From Actinomyces gerencseriae DSM 6844 (GTDB lineage Bacteria; Actinomycetota; Actinomycetes; Actinomycetales; Actinomycetaceae), in NCBI RefSeq assembly GCF_000429265.1, contig NZ_AUBN01000009.1, positions 124,001 to 188,000 of the forward strand: DNA of 64,000 nt. Reading direction: 5' to 3'. Shown here piece by piece: positions 18,223-27,475 of the stretch (within the stretch, counting starts at the first letter, position 1; each line of letters opens with the position of its first letter). The notes below the pieces were generated by a model, which saw only the letters and a list, made by a program, of their open reading frames with translations, had not been told where the DNA came from and made no database searches. Position numbers and translations under genes: made by a program.

Positions 18223-19416
18223 ATGTCTCAGAGCGCCGTGCCGAGCCAGCAGCCCTCGAACCCCGACCCCCTCCCCCCCGCCGGACCGGGCGGCTCGCGC
18301 AGACCGCGTGTCGCCGTCGTCTTCGGCGGGCGCAGCGGAGAGCACACCATCTCGTGCGCCACCGCCGCCGGGGTCCTGTCGGCCATCGACCGCGACCGCT
18401 ACGACGTGCTGCCCATCGGCATCACGCCAACCGGTCAGTGGGTGCTCGTCGACGACGACCCCGCCGCACTGGCTCTGGACGACTCCCGCCCGCCCGTGGA
18501 GATCACCGCCGAGGGGCTGGGGCGCGGCGAGCTCTCCATACAGCTCGGGGGCGGAGCGCTGACCGCCCTGACACCCGCGGGGCCGAGCGTCCTAGGCGAT
18601 GTCGACGTCGTCCTGCCCCTGCTGCACGGCCCCTACGGGGAGGACGGAACCATCCAGGGGCTGCTGGAGATGCTGGGCATCCGCTACGTGGGCTGCGGCG
18701 TGCTCGCCAGCGCCGCGGGGATGGACAAGCAGGCGACCAAGGTGCTCCTGGAAGCCGCCGGCATCACCACCGCGCCGCACGTCGTCGTCGGGCCCCACCG
18801 GTGGAAGCGGGATCGCGCCGCCATCCTGGCGGCCTGCGAGGAGCTCGACTACCCGCTGTTCGTCAAGCCGGCCCGGGCCGGTTCCTCGCTCGGCATCACC
18901 AAGGTCGAGCGTCGCGAGGACCTACCCGCCGCCGTCGAGGCGGCTCGCGCGGTGGATCCCAAGGTGCTCGTGGAGACCGGGATCACCGGGCGCGAGGTCG
19001 AGGTCGCGGTTCTGGGGGGGCACGGCGATGACGCTCCGCGCGTGGCCGAGCCCGGTGAGATCGTCATGGACGCCTCTCATGGCGCCGGCGAGTTCTACGA
19101 CTACCAGACCAAGTACCTGGCCCACGACGCCGTGCAGATGGTCTGCCCCGCCCGGCTCACCGCCGCCGAGCGCGAGCTGGTCATGTCCACCGCCGCTGAA
19201 GCCTTCCTCGCCATCGGGGGCGAGGGCCTGACCCGCGTCGACTTCTTCGTCACCGACGACGGGCGCGCCGTCGTCAACGAGGTCAACACCATGCCCGGTT
19301 TCACCCCCTTCTCCATGTATCCCTACATGTGGGAGGTGACCGGCATGGACTACACAGCCCTGATCGGCGAGCTCATCGAGCTGGCCCTGGAGCGGCCGGC
19401 CGATGTCAATCGATGA
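18223..19416 (+). CDS. ddl: D-alanine--D-alanine ligase
   Basis: ATP-grasp ligase that makes D-Ala-D-Ala for the peptidoglycan precursor. Visible motifs are VVFGGRSGEHTISC at the N-terminus, GPYGEDGTIQGLLEMLGI, FVKPARAGSSLGI (ATP-binding) and RVDFFVTDDGRAVVNEVNTMPGFTP (Mg2+ ligands). Start at ATG 18223 gives 397 residues with a 25-residue Pro/Ser-rich N-terminal extension before the fold. The last 14 bases overlap thiL. Gene order gpsA-ddl-thiL is conserved in actinobacteria. Confidence 0.96.
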   Translation: MSQSAVPSQQPSNPDPLPPAGPGGSRRPRVAVVFGGRSGEHTISCATAAGVLSAIDRDRYDVLPIGITPTGQWVLVDDDPAALALDDSRPPVEITAEGLGRGELSIQLGGGALTALTPAGPSVLGDVDVVLPLLHGPYGEDGTIQGLLEMLGIRYVGCGVLASAAGMDKQATKVLLEAAGITTAPHVVVGPHRWKRDRAAILAACEELDYPLFVKPARAGSSLGITKVERREDLPAAVEAARAVDPKVLVETGITGREVEVAVLGGHGDDAPRVAEPGEIVMDASHGAGEFYDYQTKYLAHDAVQMVCPARLTAAERELVMSTAAEAFLAIGGEGLTRVDFFVTDDGRAVVNEVNTMPGFTPFSMYPYMWEVTGMDYTALIGELIELALERPADVNR

Positions 19417-20497
19417 GGGCGTCGACGCGCGCCGTCCGATCACGGTCGCCGATCTGACGGAGGAGGAGCTCCTCGCGGCCTTCACGCCGCTGCTGCCCGG
19501 CACCCGGCGCGCGCTGGTCGGCAATGGCGACGACTGCGCCGTCCTGACCGCGCCGGACGCCCGCTACTGCGTGAGCACCGACGTCCTGGTCGAGGGCCAC
19601 CACTTCTCCACCGACTGGTCGAGCGCCCAGGAGATCGGTGCGCGTGCCGCGGCCCAGAACCTCGCCGATGTGGCGGCGATGGGGGCCCGTCCGGTGGCGC
19701 TGGTGGTCGGCCTCGTCCTGCCCCTGAGCACATCGCTGACATGGATCCAGGACCTTGCGAGGGGCATGGCCCGAGCGTGCGACCGGATCGGCGCCGGTGT
19801 CGTCGGCGGTGACTTGAGCGCGGGGGAGGGGCTCGTCATCGCCGTCACCGTCCACGGCGATCTGCAGGGCCGCTCGCCCGTCCTGCGCTCGGGAGCCCGT
19901 CCGGGTGACCTGCTCGTCCACACCGGGACGCTGGGCCGCAGCGCCGCCGGGCTCGCACTGCTCGGCGCCGGCATCGACGATTCCGGTCGCAGCGGGGCGC
20001 GGGGCGGGGCCTCGTTCCGGGACGGGCTCGAGGAGCGGACGCGCGCCGCCGCGCACGAGAGCCTGTCCGTGTTCCGCACCCCCGTGCCGCCCCTGGAGGC
20101 GGGCCCCGCCCTGTCCGAGGCCGGTGCCACCGCGATGATGGACGTCTCCGACGGGCTGCTCCGCGACGCGGGGCGCATGGCTGAGGCCTCCCGGGTGCGG
20201 ATGGACATCGACGATCCTCTGGGCTCGGTGGCCGGAACCGGTGAGGACCTGGCCGTCCTGGAGCCCGTGGCGCGCCTGCTGGAGGACTCGCGAGCCGCCG
20301 CTCGGGCACTGGCGCGTCGATGGGTACTCACCGGGGGAGAGGACCACGGCATGCTCGCCGCCGTCCCGGCCGAGACAGGGCCCCCACCGGGCAGCCGAGT
20401 CATCGGGCGCGTGCTGGAGCCGGATGATGGCCCTCGCGTCATGGTCAGTGGACGGGCTCCCGATGCGGGGAAGGGGTGGGACCACTTCCGAGGTTGA
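19403..20497 (+). CDS. thiL: Thiamine-monophosphate kinase
   Basis: ThiL phosphorylates thiamine monophosphate to thiamine diphosphate. Motifs of the AIR-synthase-like fold include GNGDDCAVL, STDVLVEGHHF, NLADVAAMGARPVAL, VGGDLSAGEG and MMDVSDGLLRDAGRM. Length 364 is a little above the family average (about 320-330) because of a loop rich in Gly and Arg. It overlaps ddl by 14 bases and ends the plus-strand run; rpmB converges on it. Confidence 0.95.
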   Translation: MSIDEGVDARRPITVADLTEEELLAAFTPLLPGTRRALVGNGDDCAVLTAPDARYCVSTDVLVEGHHFSTDWSSAQEIGARAAAQNLADVAAMGARPVALVVGLVLPLSTSLTWIQDLARGMARACDRIGAGVVGGDLSAGEGLVIAVTVHGDLQGRSPVLRSGARPGDLLVHTGTLGRSAAGLALLGAGIDDSGRSGARGGASFRDGLEERTRAAAHESLSVFRTPVPPLEAGPALSEAGATAMMDVSDGLLRDAGRMAEASRVRMDIDDPLGSVAGTGEDLAVLEPVARLLEDSRAAARALARRWVLTGGEDHGMLAAVPAETGPPPGSRVIGRVLEPDDGPRVMVSGRAPDAGKGWDHFRG

Positions 20498-20642
20498 CAC
20501 CGCCGAGTCGGCTGAGCGGGCCGGGACGGGGCGGGCCCGACGATTCCGTCGCCGGACCCGTCCGGGAAAGCCGGTCTTATCGGGCTATCGGGGTGCGGCG
20601 CCGCCGAACCGATCTCGCCGCGGAACTCGACCGATCTCGACG

Positions 20643-20671
20643 AAAAGGCCGCCACCCGCGGGGTGACGGCC
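20643..20671 (-). terminator. Intrinsic terminator of rpmB
   Basis: Arms at 20647-20657 and 20661-20671 pair with one mismatch around a three-base loop. Read on the minus strand, the stem is followed by TTTT (20646-20643), a proper intrinsic terminator 29 bases beyond the rpmB stop. It may also stop thiL transcription coming the other way. Confidence 0.8.
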
Positions 20672-20699
20672 TCGCAGCGCCCGATCGGCGAGAGCGCAC

Positions 20700-20891
20700 T
20701 CAGATATTGCGCGTCACCTTACCGGCCTTGAGGCAGGACGTGCACACGTTGAGACGCTTGGGAGCGCCGTTCACGAGAGCGCGCACGCGCTGGATGTTCG
20801 GGTTCCACCGGCGGTTGGTCCGCACGTGGGAGTGCGAGACGCTCTTGCCGAAGATGGGGCCCTTGCCGCAGACATCGCACACAGCAGCCAC
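20700..20891 (-). CDS. rpmB: 50S ribosomal protein L28 (zinc-binding form)
   Basis: A 63-residue L28. It has two CxxC pairs (CDVCGKGP near the start and CTSCLKAGK near the end), so this is the zinc-ribbon version. The RRWNPNIQRVR motif is typical. The GTG start at 20891 follows AGGAGTGAG. It is a single-gene unit with its own terminator, facing away from the DAK2 gene as in other actinobacteria. Confidence 0.95.
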   Translation of the reverse strand: MAAVCDVCGKGPIFGKSVSHSHVRTNRRWNPNIQRVRALVNGAPKRLNVCTSCLKAGKVTRNI

Positions 20892-21206
20892 GGTCTCACT
20901 CCTGAATCTTCTTGCGTGAACGCCGGACGACGTCACGGCGCTGGATCGAATACCCCGAGCTCGCGCCCCGGGCAACCCGCAAACCCTATCGGACGGCAGG
21001 GAAAGGCCCCAAGCTGATGAGGCGTGGGGTGAGGCACATACGTGGCCGTCCAAGAGGAGCTCCGCTTCACTGCGCTCCTCGCAACGGCGCCTGGACCGGC
21101 GCTCAGGACGCGCGCAGCGGCGCGGACCGGTAGCCTTGGAACTATACAGGGGTAGCGGGCCGCCCGGTCGGGCGGCCGACCCACCGGTAGCCAAGGAGAA
21201 CGCGGC
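20892..21206. other. Divergent intergenic region, rpmB / DAK2 gene
   Basis: This 315-base gap must hold the promoters of both rpmB (leftward) and the DAK2-domain gene (rightward). A TATACA at about 21143-21148 is the best -10 candidate for the rightward promoter, but there is no matching -35. I see no coding potential, riboswitch or clear operator. Confidence 0.4.
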
Positions 21207-23063
21207 GTGACACGGCAGACGAGCGGCCAGTTGCCCACCCCGGTTCCCGTGAACGCCCTGACCGCTCCTGTTCTGCGCTCCTGGTTGCGTCTGACGCGCA
21301 GGACGGGAGAGATCACACGCGCGCTCGTCGACTCCCTCAACGTCTTCCCGGTCCCGGACTCGGACACCGGCACCAATGTCCTGCTCACCGTGCGCGCCGC
21401 CTGCGACGCCATGCGCCTCCTGCCGGCCGGCGCCGGCCTCGTCCAGGTCTCCCGGGCGGCGGCTGACGGAGCGGTGCGCGGCGCGCGCGGGAACTCCGGT
21501 CTTCTGGTCTCCCAGGTCCTGGTCGCCCTCGCCGACGTCTGCGCCGAGGCGCCCGACCCCGCTGCACTGAGGCCGGTCGAGATCGTCCGCGCCTACGAGC
21601 GCATCGCGGACACCACCTGGGCCGCCGTGTCGCGCCCGGTGACGGGAACCCTGCTGACGGTCGCCCAGGACGCCGCCGCCGCCGCGCGCGCGGCTCTGGA
21701 GGAGTCCCGCCCCACTGCGCCCACGAGCCTCTCGGCGGTCTGCGCGGCCGCTGCCCTCGGCGCCCAGGAGAGCGTCGTCGAGACCGCCGGACTCGGCCAC
21801 GGCCCGGTGGATGCCGGCGGTGCGGCCCTCATGCTCATGCTCACCTGCCTGTCGGATACGATCGACGCCGGAGACCGGGGGCAGGGGGACGCCGAGGCGC
21901 TGGAGGCCCCCCATCCCTGCACCGAGGTCGCCCACCAGATGCTCGTCGACCTGCTGGCCGGCGCCACGCATGTGGCCTCCGGACCGGGCGACAGCGCGCC
22001 GACGGCCTCCATGGGGGAGTTCGAGGTCATGTACCTGCTCGAGGCGACGACCGCCCAGGCGGACGTCCTGCGCGGTGAGCTCGAACGCGTCGGGGACTCC
22101 GTGGGCGTCGTCGGCACCCCCGACGCCCTGGGCGTGGGCCTGTACCAGGTCCACGTGCACACCGACACCCCCCGCGCGGCGCTGCCGCGTGCTGGACGGG
22201 CTCGCCAGGTGTGCGTCCACCACCTTCACCCCACGGCCCTGGCAGTCGTCGCCGACTGGGAGGCCGACGAGCCGCCTCTGCCCGGCGGCGACCGGATCGA
22301 GGACTCCCACGTCGTGTCCTTCGAGCGTCTCGCCGCGCGTCGGGCCCGGAATCGGGCCGCCAGGCGCGATAGTTCCATGCGCAAGCACCCCTCTCATCTC
22401 GGTCCCCCCACTCCGACGGGTGAGCGCACCGGGGTCATCGCCTGCACCCGCGCCCCGGGGCTCATCGAGCAGCTCGCCCGCACCGGCGCCGTCGTCGTCC
22501 TGGATCCCGAGCGGGACGGGATCATCCGCGCCGCCATCGACATCGGCCTGGAGCAGGTGATCGTGCTGCCCTGCGACGCCGACTGCGCCGCCCACGCCCA
22601 CGAGGCGGCGCGCTTCCTGGCCGCCCGCTCCGCCGTCTCCCATGTGCGCGGCGCGGCCGAGGCCGTTCCCGCACCCGGCGACGGCGTCCAACTCCTCGTG
22701 TGCGACACCGATGACGAGGCCCGTGTCCTGGCGGCGGCCGTGGCCGTGGCCGGAAGCGGCGAGGGCCTCACCGTTCTGGCCAGAAGGGCCGGGCGCGCCG
22801 CCATCGAGCTGCGCACGCTGGCCCTCGACGGCCCGGACGCCGAGGCCGATGCGGTCGCCGCCGCCCTGGACACCGCCCTGCGACCCGATGACGAGCTCGT
22901 CACCGTGATCCTCGGACGCGACGCCATGCCGGACGTCGGCGCCCTCGCCGCCGAGGCCGTCGCTCGTTACGGCGAGCGGACCCTCGGGGACCCCGACGCC
23001 ATCGAGGTCGTCATCCACGCCGGGGCCCAGGCGCGTCCCGATGTCCTGATGGCTCTGGAGTAG
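21207..23063 (+). CDS. DAK2/FakA-like kinase domain protein
   Basis: A 618-residue protein of the DAK2/YloV/FakA family. The N-terminal kinase-like domain (about 20-220) shows SLNVFPVPDSDTGTN and RGARGNSGLLVSQ, the nucleotide-binding loops of dihydroxyacetone kinase L subunits. In FakA such proteins phosphorylate fatty acids bound to a DegV-like FakB partner. The consensus PDGDTG reads PDSDTG here, a Gly-to-Ser change next to metal-binding Asp residues. The central and C-terminal regions match the FakA layout. It lies between rpmB and recG, its usual place in actinobacteria. No FakB is in the window, so fatty-acid kinase activity is inferred. Confidence 0.82.
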   Translation: MTRQTSGQLPTPVPVNALTAPVLRSWLRLTRRTGEITRALVDSLNVFPVPDSDTGTNVLLTVRAACDAMRLLPAGAGLVQVSRAAADGAVRGARGNSGLLVSQVLVALADVCAEAPDPAALRPVEIVRAYERIADTTWAAVSRPVTGTLLTVAQDAAAAARAALEESRPTAPTSLSAVCAAAALGAQESVVETAGLGHGPVDAGGAALMLMLTCLSDTIDAGDRGQGDAEALEAPHPCTEVAHQMLVDLLAGATHVASGPGDSAPTASMGEFEVMYLLEATTAQADVLRGELERVGDSVGVVGTPDALGVGLYQVHVHTDTPRAALPRAGRARQVCVHHLHPTALAVVADWEADEPPLPGGDRIEDSHVVSFERLAARRARNRAARRDSSMRKHPSHLGPPTPTGERTGVIACTRAPGLIEQLARTGAVVVLDPERDGIIRAAIDIGLEQVIVLPCDADCAAHAHEAARFLAARSAVSHVRGAAEAVPAPGDGVQLLVCDTDDEARVLAAAVAVAGSGEGLTVLARRAGRAAIELRTLALDGPDAEADAVAAALDTALRPDDELVTVILGRDAMPDVGALAAEAVARYGERTLGDPDAIEVVIHAGAQARPDVLMALE

Positions 23064-23069
23064 GGGCGC

Positions 23070-25385
23070 GTGAGCACACGATCCACGCCCATCCGATCCG
23101 ATCCCGCTCGCGGGTCGGCGCCCCTGCTGGATCGCCCCTTGGACAGGATCCTGGGCGCGCGGACCGCCAACCAGCTCGCCAAGCAGGGGGCCCGTACTGC
23201 CGGAGACCTGCTGCGGCTCCTGCCTCGCCGCTACGACACATGGGGCGAGCTGACCGATCTGCGCGCCTTGGCCGACGGCGAGCAGGCCACCGTCCAGGCC
23301 CGGGTCGTGCGCTCGTCCGCGCGCCGCACCCGTGGCGGACGCCCTCCCGCCATTATGGAGGCCACTGTCACCGATGGCACGACGAGCATGGCCGTCGTCA
23401 TGTTCGGCACCGCGGGTCTCATGAAGCTGCGGGCGGACCAGCTCTCGCCGGGCACCACGGCGCTGCTGTCGGGCAAGGTCGGGCTTCACCGGGGGCGCAA
23501 GCAGCTCGTCGGTCCGCGCATCCAGGTCCTCGACGAGCTCGATGAGGCCGAGCGCGAGGCGCTTCTGGCCCGTCCACTGCCCATCTACCCTGCCACCGAG
23601 GCACTGCCGAGCTGGCGCGTCGCCAAGGCCGTGCGCACGCTCCTGGATCAGCTCGACGCAGCGGACGTCCCCGAGCCCCTGCCCGAGCGCGTGCGCACGG
23701 TCCACGGGCTCATCGACGCCTTCACCGCCTATCGCTGGGTCCACGAGCCGCAGGACACCGGGCAGTGGCGGGAGGCGCGACGGCGACTGCGACACGAGGA
23801 GGCGCTCGTCCTCCAGACCGCGCTCGCTCAGCGCCGGGCCCGCCATCGGGCCACGCGCACCGCCGTGGCCTGGCCCGCCCCCGGTCCCGATTCCCTGCGC
23901 GCCGACCTGGATGCCGCCCTGCCCTACGAGCTCACGGCCGGGCAGGCGCGCGTGGGGGAGGACATCGCGCACGCCCTGGAATCGACCGTGCCCATGCAGG
24001 TCCTCCTGCAGGGCGATGTGGGCAGCGGCAAGACCCTGGTCGCCCTGCGCGCCATGACCCAGGTCGTCGGGGCGGGAGGGCAGACGGCTCTGCTGGCCCC
24101 CACCGAGGTGCTGGCGGCCCAGCACCGGACCAGTCTCGAGGCTCTCCTGGGGCCCCTGGGGCGGGCGGGAATGCTCGGCGGTGCGGAGCGCGCCATCCGG
24201 GTCCTGCTGCTGACCGGCTCCACGCCGGCCGGCCGGCGTCGGGAGATCCTCGCCGCCCTGGCCGCCGGCGAGCCCGCCATCGTCGTGGGCACGCACGCGC
24301 TGCTGGCCGAGACCGTGCAGATCCCCTTCCTGGGGCTCGTGGTGGTCGACGAGCAGCACCGTTTCGGAGTGGCTCAGCGCGACGCCCTGCGCGAGCGTCG
24401 CGGCGTGACCGATCCCGCCACGGGGGAGGAGCGCACCCCGCACCTGCTGGTCATGACCGCCACCCCCATACCGCGCACCGTCGCCATGACGGTCTTCGGC
24501 GATCTCGACACGGCGATCCTCGATGAGCTCCCGGCGGGACGCGGCCCCGTGGACACCCACCTGGTGCCCTGGGACCGAGTGACGTGGGTGGAGGGGATCT
24601 GGCGGCGGGCCGCCCGGGAAGTGGCCTCCGGCGGTCGGGTCTACGTCGTCTGCCCGCGCATCGACGCCGGCGACCAGGAGCAGGGGGAGGACGACCCCGA
24701 TCGGCCCGAGGCCTCCGACGACCTGCCGGAGGAGCCGGACGGGGGCGCGGACCGGGAGGGGCCGACGCGCCCGCCGGCCGCGGTCGCCGAGTGGGCGCAG
24801 CGCCTGGCGGACGAGCCGTCGCTCACGGGGACGGGCATCGGCACGCTCACCGGACGGATGACCAGTGCCGAGAAGGACACCGCCATGGAGGCCTTCGCCA
24901 GCGGCGCCGCGCCGGTGCTCGTGGCGACCACCGTCATCGAGGTGGGGGTGGACGTGCCCGAGGCCACCATGATGGTCATCCTCGACGCCGATCGTTTCGG
25001 GCTCTCCCAGCTCCACCAGCTGCGCGGGCGCGTGGGCCGGGGAGACCGGTCCTCGGTGTGCGTGGCGACCACCGGCGTGGAGGTCGGGTCCGCCGCCTAC
25101 CACCGGCTCAAGGCCTTCGCCGAGACCGCCGACGGCTTCGCCCTGGCCGAGGCGGACCTGGAGCTGCGGAGCGAGGGCAACGTGCTGGGGGCGGCCCAGT
25201 CGGGGCGGCGCAGCGATCTCGATCTGCTGCGGGTGACTCGCGACAGGAGGGTCATCGAGGCGGCTCGCGGCGAGGCCGAGGAGATCGTCGCCGCCGACCC
25301 GCGGCTGACGGATCACCGCGCGCTGGCCGCCGCCATCGTCGAGCGGCTCGACGAGGAGTCGCAGGCCTATCTCGAGCGGGTGTGA
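23070..25385 (+). CDS. recG: ATP-dependent DNA helicase RecG
   Basis: RecG remodels stalled replication forks and Holliday junctions. The N-terminal OB-fold wedge domain (about 60-150) precedes the helicase core. Walker A is GDVGSGKT (about 313-320), and the DExH box reads DEQH (VVDEQHRFG), the RecG-specific form. Later motifs are TATPIPRT, TVIEVGVDVPEA and QLRGRVGRG. A long acidic insertion (about 530-570) lies between helicase domains and is not conserved in E. coli RecG. GTG start, six bases after the DAK2 gene stop; both are likely co-transcribed. Confidence 0.96.
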   Translation: MSTRSTPIRSDPARGSAPLLDRPLDRILGARTANQLAKQGARTAGDLLRLLPRRYDTWGELTDLRALADGEQATVQARVVRSSARRTRGGRPPAIMEATVTDGTTSMAVVMFGTAGLMKLRADQLSPGTTALLSGKVGLHRGRKQLVGPRIQVLDELDEAEREALLARPLPIYPATEALPSWRVAKAVRTLLDQLDAADVPEPLPERVRTVHGLIDAFTAYRWVHEPQDTGQWREARRRLRHEEALVLQTALAQRRARHRATRTAVAWPAPGPDSLRADLDAALPYELTAGQARVGEDIAHALESTVPMQVLLQGDVGSGKTLVALRAMTQVVGAGGQTALLAPTEVLAAQHRTSLEALLGPLGRAGMLGGAERAIRVLLLTGSTPAGRRREILAALAAGEPAIVVGTHALLAETVQIPFLGLVVVDEQHRFGVAQRDALRERRGVTDPATGEERTPHLLVMTATPIPRTVAMTVFGDLDTAILDELPAGRGPVDTHLVPWDRVTWVEGIWRRAAREVASGGRVYVVCPRIDAGDQEQGEDDPDRPEASDDLPEEPDGGADREGPTRPPAAVAEWAQRLADEPSLTGTGIGTLTGRMTSAEKDTAMEAFASGAAPVLVATTVIEVGVDVPEATMMVILDADRFGLSQLHQLRGRVGRGDRSSVCVATTGVEVGSAAYHRLKAFAETADGFALAEADLELRSEGNVLGAAQSGRRSDLDLLRVTRDRRVIEAARGEAEEIVAADPRLTDHRALAAAIVERLDEESQAYLERV

Positions 25386-25412
25386 CGGCTCCGGGGGCCC
25401 TCCCAGCTCCTC

Positions 25413-25985
25413 TCATCGGCTCTTCTCATCGGGCTCGGCGAACCAGAGGGAGGTCTCGCCGTAGCGCCTGTTCGCGACGTGCTCCAGCTTCCGGGGCCAG
25501 GCGGGCCCGGGCGAGCGGGAGGAGCGCTCCACCACGACGACGGCCCGCGGCGCCAGCCACGGGTCGTCGTCGCGAGCCAGGGGGGCGAGCATCGCGGCGA
25601 GTTCCTCGTCCCTCAGCTCGTAGGGCGGATCGATGAGCACCAGATCGACTGACCTCCCGGCGGGGCCCGCCAGGAATGCGGTCGCCCTCGCCGTCACCGC
25701 GCGCACGCCCGCCAGCCCCAGGGAGCGGATATTGCGCCGGCAGACGGCCACGGCCCTCCGCGAGGAGTCCACCAGTGTCACATCCGCGGCACCGCGGCTC
25801 GCCGCCTCCAGGCCCAGGGCCCCGGAGCCCGCGCACAGGTCGAGCACTCGCGCGCCGTCGATCGCCCCATTGTGCTCCAGCCGTGCGAACAGGGCCTCGC
25901 GCACGCGCTCCGAGGTCGGGCGCGTCCCCGCGCGGGGGACCTCGATCCTGCGTCCACCAGCCGTTCCGGCCACGATCCTGGTCAT
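25413..25985 (-). CDS. rsmD: 16S rRNA (guanine966-N2)-methyltransferase RsmD
   Basis: SAM-dependent methyltransferase modifying G966 of 16S rRNA. It starts MTRIVAGTAGGRRI and has RPTSERVREALF, the SAM-binding loop DLCAGSGALGLEAASRGA and the catalytic DPPY motif (IDPPYELRD), all diagnostic. Length 190 is normal. It converges on recG and is divergent from coaD, with 177 bases between. Confidence 0.95.
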   Translation of the reverse strand: MTRIVAGTAGGRRIEVPRAGTRPTSERVREALFARLEHNGAIDGARVLDLCAGSGALGLEAASRGAADVTLVDSSRRAVAVCRRNIRSLGLAGVRAVTARATAFLAGPAGRSVDLVLIDPPYELRDEELAAMLAPLARDDDPWLAPRAVVVVERSSRSPGPAWPRKLEHVANRRYGETSLWFAEPDEKSR

Positions 25986-26162
25986 AGTCGGAGCCTACGG
26001 CAGAGCGGAATCGGGTCGTCGCGCCGAGTCGGTCGGCCTCGTACCGGTTCGCGCGGCGGGACGGGGGCGCCCGGATGCCCCGACGACGTCGAGACGCGGA
26101 TCGGGTCGCCCGGCCCCGGCGCGCGTCCACCGTCGAGGCGGGGACGCCGTTAGCCTCGGGGC

Positions 26163-26699
26163 ATGTCACTGGCCGTGTACCCCGGAACCTTCGACCCCAT
26201 CACTCTGGGTCATGTCGACGTCGTACGGCGCGCCTCGACCGTGTTCGACCGGGTCGTCCTGGCCATCGCCCGGAACGCCGCCAAGGAGTCCGGTCACCTG
26301 TTCGACCTCGACACCCGCGTGGTACTGGCCCGGCGGGCTCTGGGGAACCTGCCCGGCGCGGAGGTCGACATCGTGCCCGGCCTCCTGGCCGACTACTGCC
26401 GCGCCCGCGGGGCCGACGTCGTCGTCAAGGGCCTGCGCAGCGGCACCGATCTGGACGTTGAGGCGCCCATGGCCCTGCTCAACCGCGATCTCGGCGCGCC
26501 CGAGACGGTCTTCCTCGTCGCCGCCTCCGCCCACGCCCATGTCTCCTCGTCTCTCGTCAAGGACGTGGCCCGGCACGGTGGCGACGTCTCCCGCCTCGTG
26601 CCCGACGCCGTCGTGGAGGCGCTCAGGGACGCCCTGCCGGTGCCGCACCCCCCGACAGCCTCCCGACAGGAAGGAACCACTCGTGACGACCAGCCGTGA
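26163..26699 (+). CDS. coaD: Phosphopantetheine adenylyltransferase
   Basis: CoaD joins ATP and 4'-phosphopantetheine in coenzyme A synthesis. The nucleotidyltransferase motif YPGTFDPITLGH (TxGH at 14-17) begins the protein, KGLRSGTDLDVE is the phosphopantetheine site, and VSSSLVKDVA the second ATP-binding signature. At 178 residues it has a short extra C-terminal tail. Its 3' end overlaps the next gene by 17 bases, indicating translational coupling. Confidence 0.96.
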   Translation: MSLAVYPGTFDPITLGHVDVVRRASTVFDRVVLAIARNAAKESGHLFDLDTRVVLARRALGNLPGAEVDIVPGLLADYCRARGADVVVKGLRSGTDLDVEAPMALLNRDLGAPETVFLVAASAHAHVSSSLVKDVARHGGDVSRLVPDAVVEALRDALPVPHPPTASRQEGTTRDDQP

Positions 26700-27237
26700 C
26701 GCCGGAGACGACCTGCTGCGCATCCTCGACGAGCTCGACCAGCTCATCACCGGTGCGCGCTCCGTGCCGATGAGCGCCTCCGCCATCGTCAATCGGGACG
26801 ATGCGCTGGCCCTGATCGACAGCGCGCGCCATGCCGTCCCCTCCGCCGTCCGTCGTGCCGAGGAGATCGTCGCCGACGCGGATGAGGTCCTGGCCCAGGG
26901 GCGGGAGGAGTCCGAGAGGCTCGTCCTGCACGCCCAGGAGGAGGCGGATCGTCTGGTGGCCGGGGAGAACGTCGTGCGCATGGCTCATGAGCGTGCGGAC
27001 GAAATCGTCGCCGAGGCCGAGGACCGCGCGGCGGGACTCCGTCACGGCGCCGACGACTACTCGGATCGCACGTTGGCGGCCCTGGAGGCCGAGCTCGTCA
27101 AGATCACCGAGCAGGTGCGCGCGGGTCGCGATGTCCTGGCATCCCGGCTCGGCGACCCCGCCGATGACGATGAGGCGACGCTCCCGGGCGACGGCCGCCG
27201 TCGCCCCGGATGGCCGCTCATCTCCGGGTCCGTATGA
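26683..27237 (+). CDS. SepIVA-like coiled-coil septation protein
   Basis: A 184-residue, strongly charged, helical protein. After a short N-terminal segment, a long coiled coil (about 50-150) is rich in Glu, Ala and Arg with heptad-like spacing (for example VRRAEEIVADADEVLAQGREE). It has no membrane segment. In mycobacteria the gene in this place (near rnc and the DUF177 gene) encodes SepIVA, a DivIVA-like protein needed for septation and cell elongation. The synteny here (coaD, this gene, DUF177, rnc, mutM) supports that match. The GTG start at 26683 follows AAGGAA and lies inside coaD. Function is inferred from position and form rather than from specific motifs. Confidence 0.7.
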   Translation: MTTSRDAGDDLLRILDELDQLITGARSVPMSASAIVNRDDALALIDSARHAVPSAVRRAEEIVADADEVLAQGREESERLVLHAQEEADRLVAGENVVRMAHERADEIVAEAEDRAAGLRHGADDYSDRTLAALEAELVKITEQVRAGRDVLASRLGDPADDDEATLPGDGRRRPGWPLISGSV

Positions 27238-27341
27238 GCACCGCCGGTCCGGGCGCGGCGGGGCGCGTGCGGTGCGCCGACCGTCCTCGCGCGTCCGCGC
27301 GGCCCCACGGCGGGGCGCGTGCGCGGCGCCCGTGCGGCTAG

Positions 27342-27365
27342 GGATCACGATTCGAAGTGTGATCC
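27342..27365. promoter_or_regulatory. 24-bp near-palindrome upstream of the DUF177-rnc-mutM operon
   Basis: GGATCAC (27342-27348) and GTGATCC (27359-27365) are perfect inverted arms around a central TTCGAA (27351-27356), giving 20 of 24 symmetric positions. It lies about 110 bases before the DUF177 start codon. It could be an operator or a terminator for the gene before; no T-run follows, which favours the former. Confidence 0.4.
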
Positions 27366-27475
27366 GCCGACGGGGGGCGCTGCGGGCTCGTGCCGCTGGC
27401 GCCCGGGTACCCTGATCCCTTGCGGGTTTGGGCGCCGCCCGACCCGTGTACGTACCGGATAACCGGAGGAGCACC

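Noticed and set aside
20700-20891. rpmB as a Zur-regulated zinc-free paralog
   Set aside because: Both CxxC pairs are intact, so it is the zinc-binding form, and no Zur box is evident.
20700-25316. A 1500-codon minus-strand reading frame opposite the DAK2 and recG genes
   Set aside because: Only its last 63 codons (rpmB) are real. The rest mirrors plus-strand genes with strong family motifs; long antisense frames are common at 70% GC.
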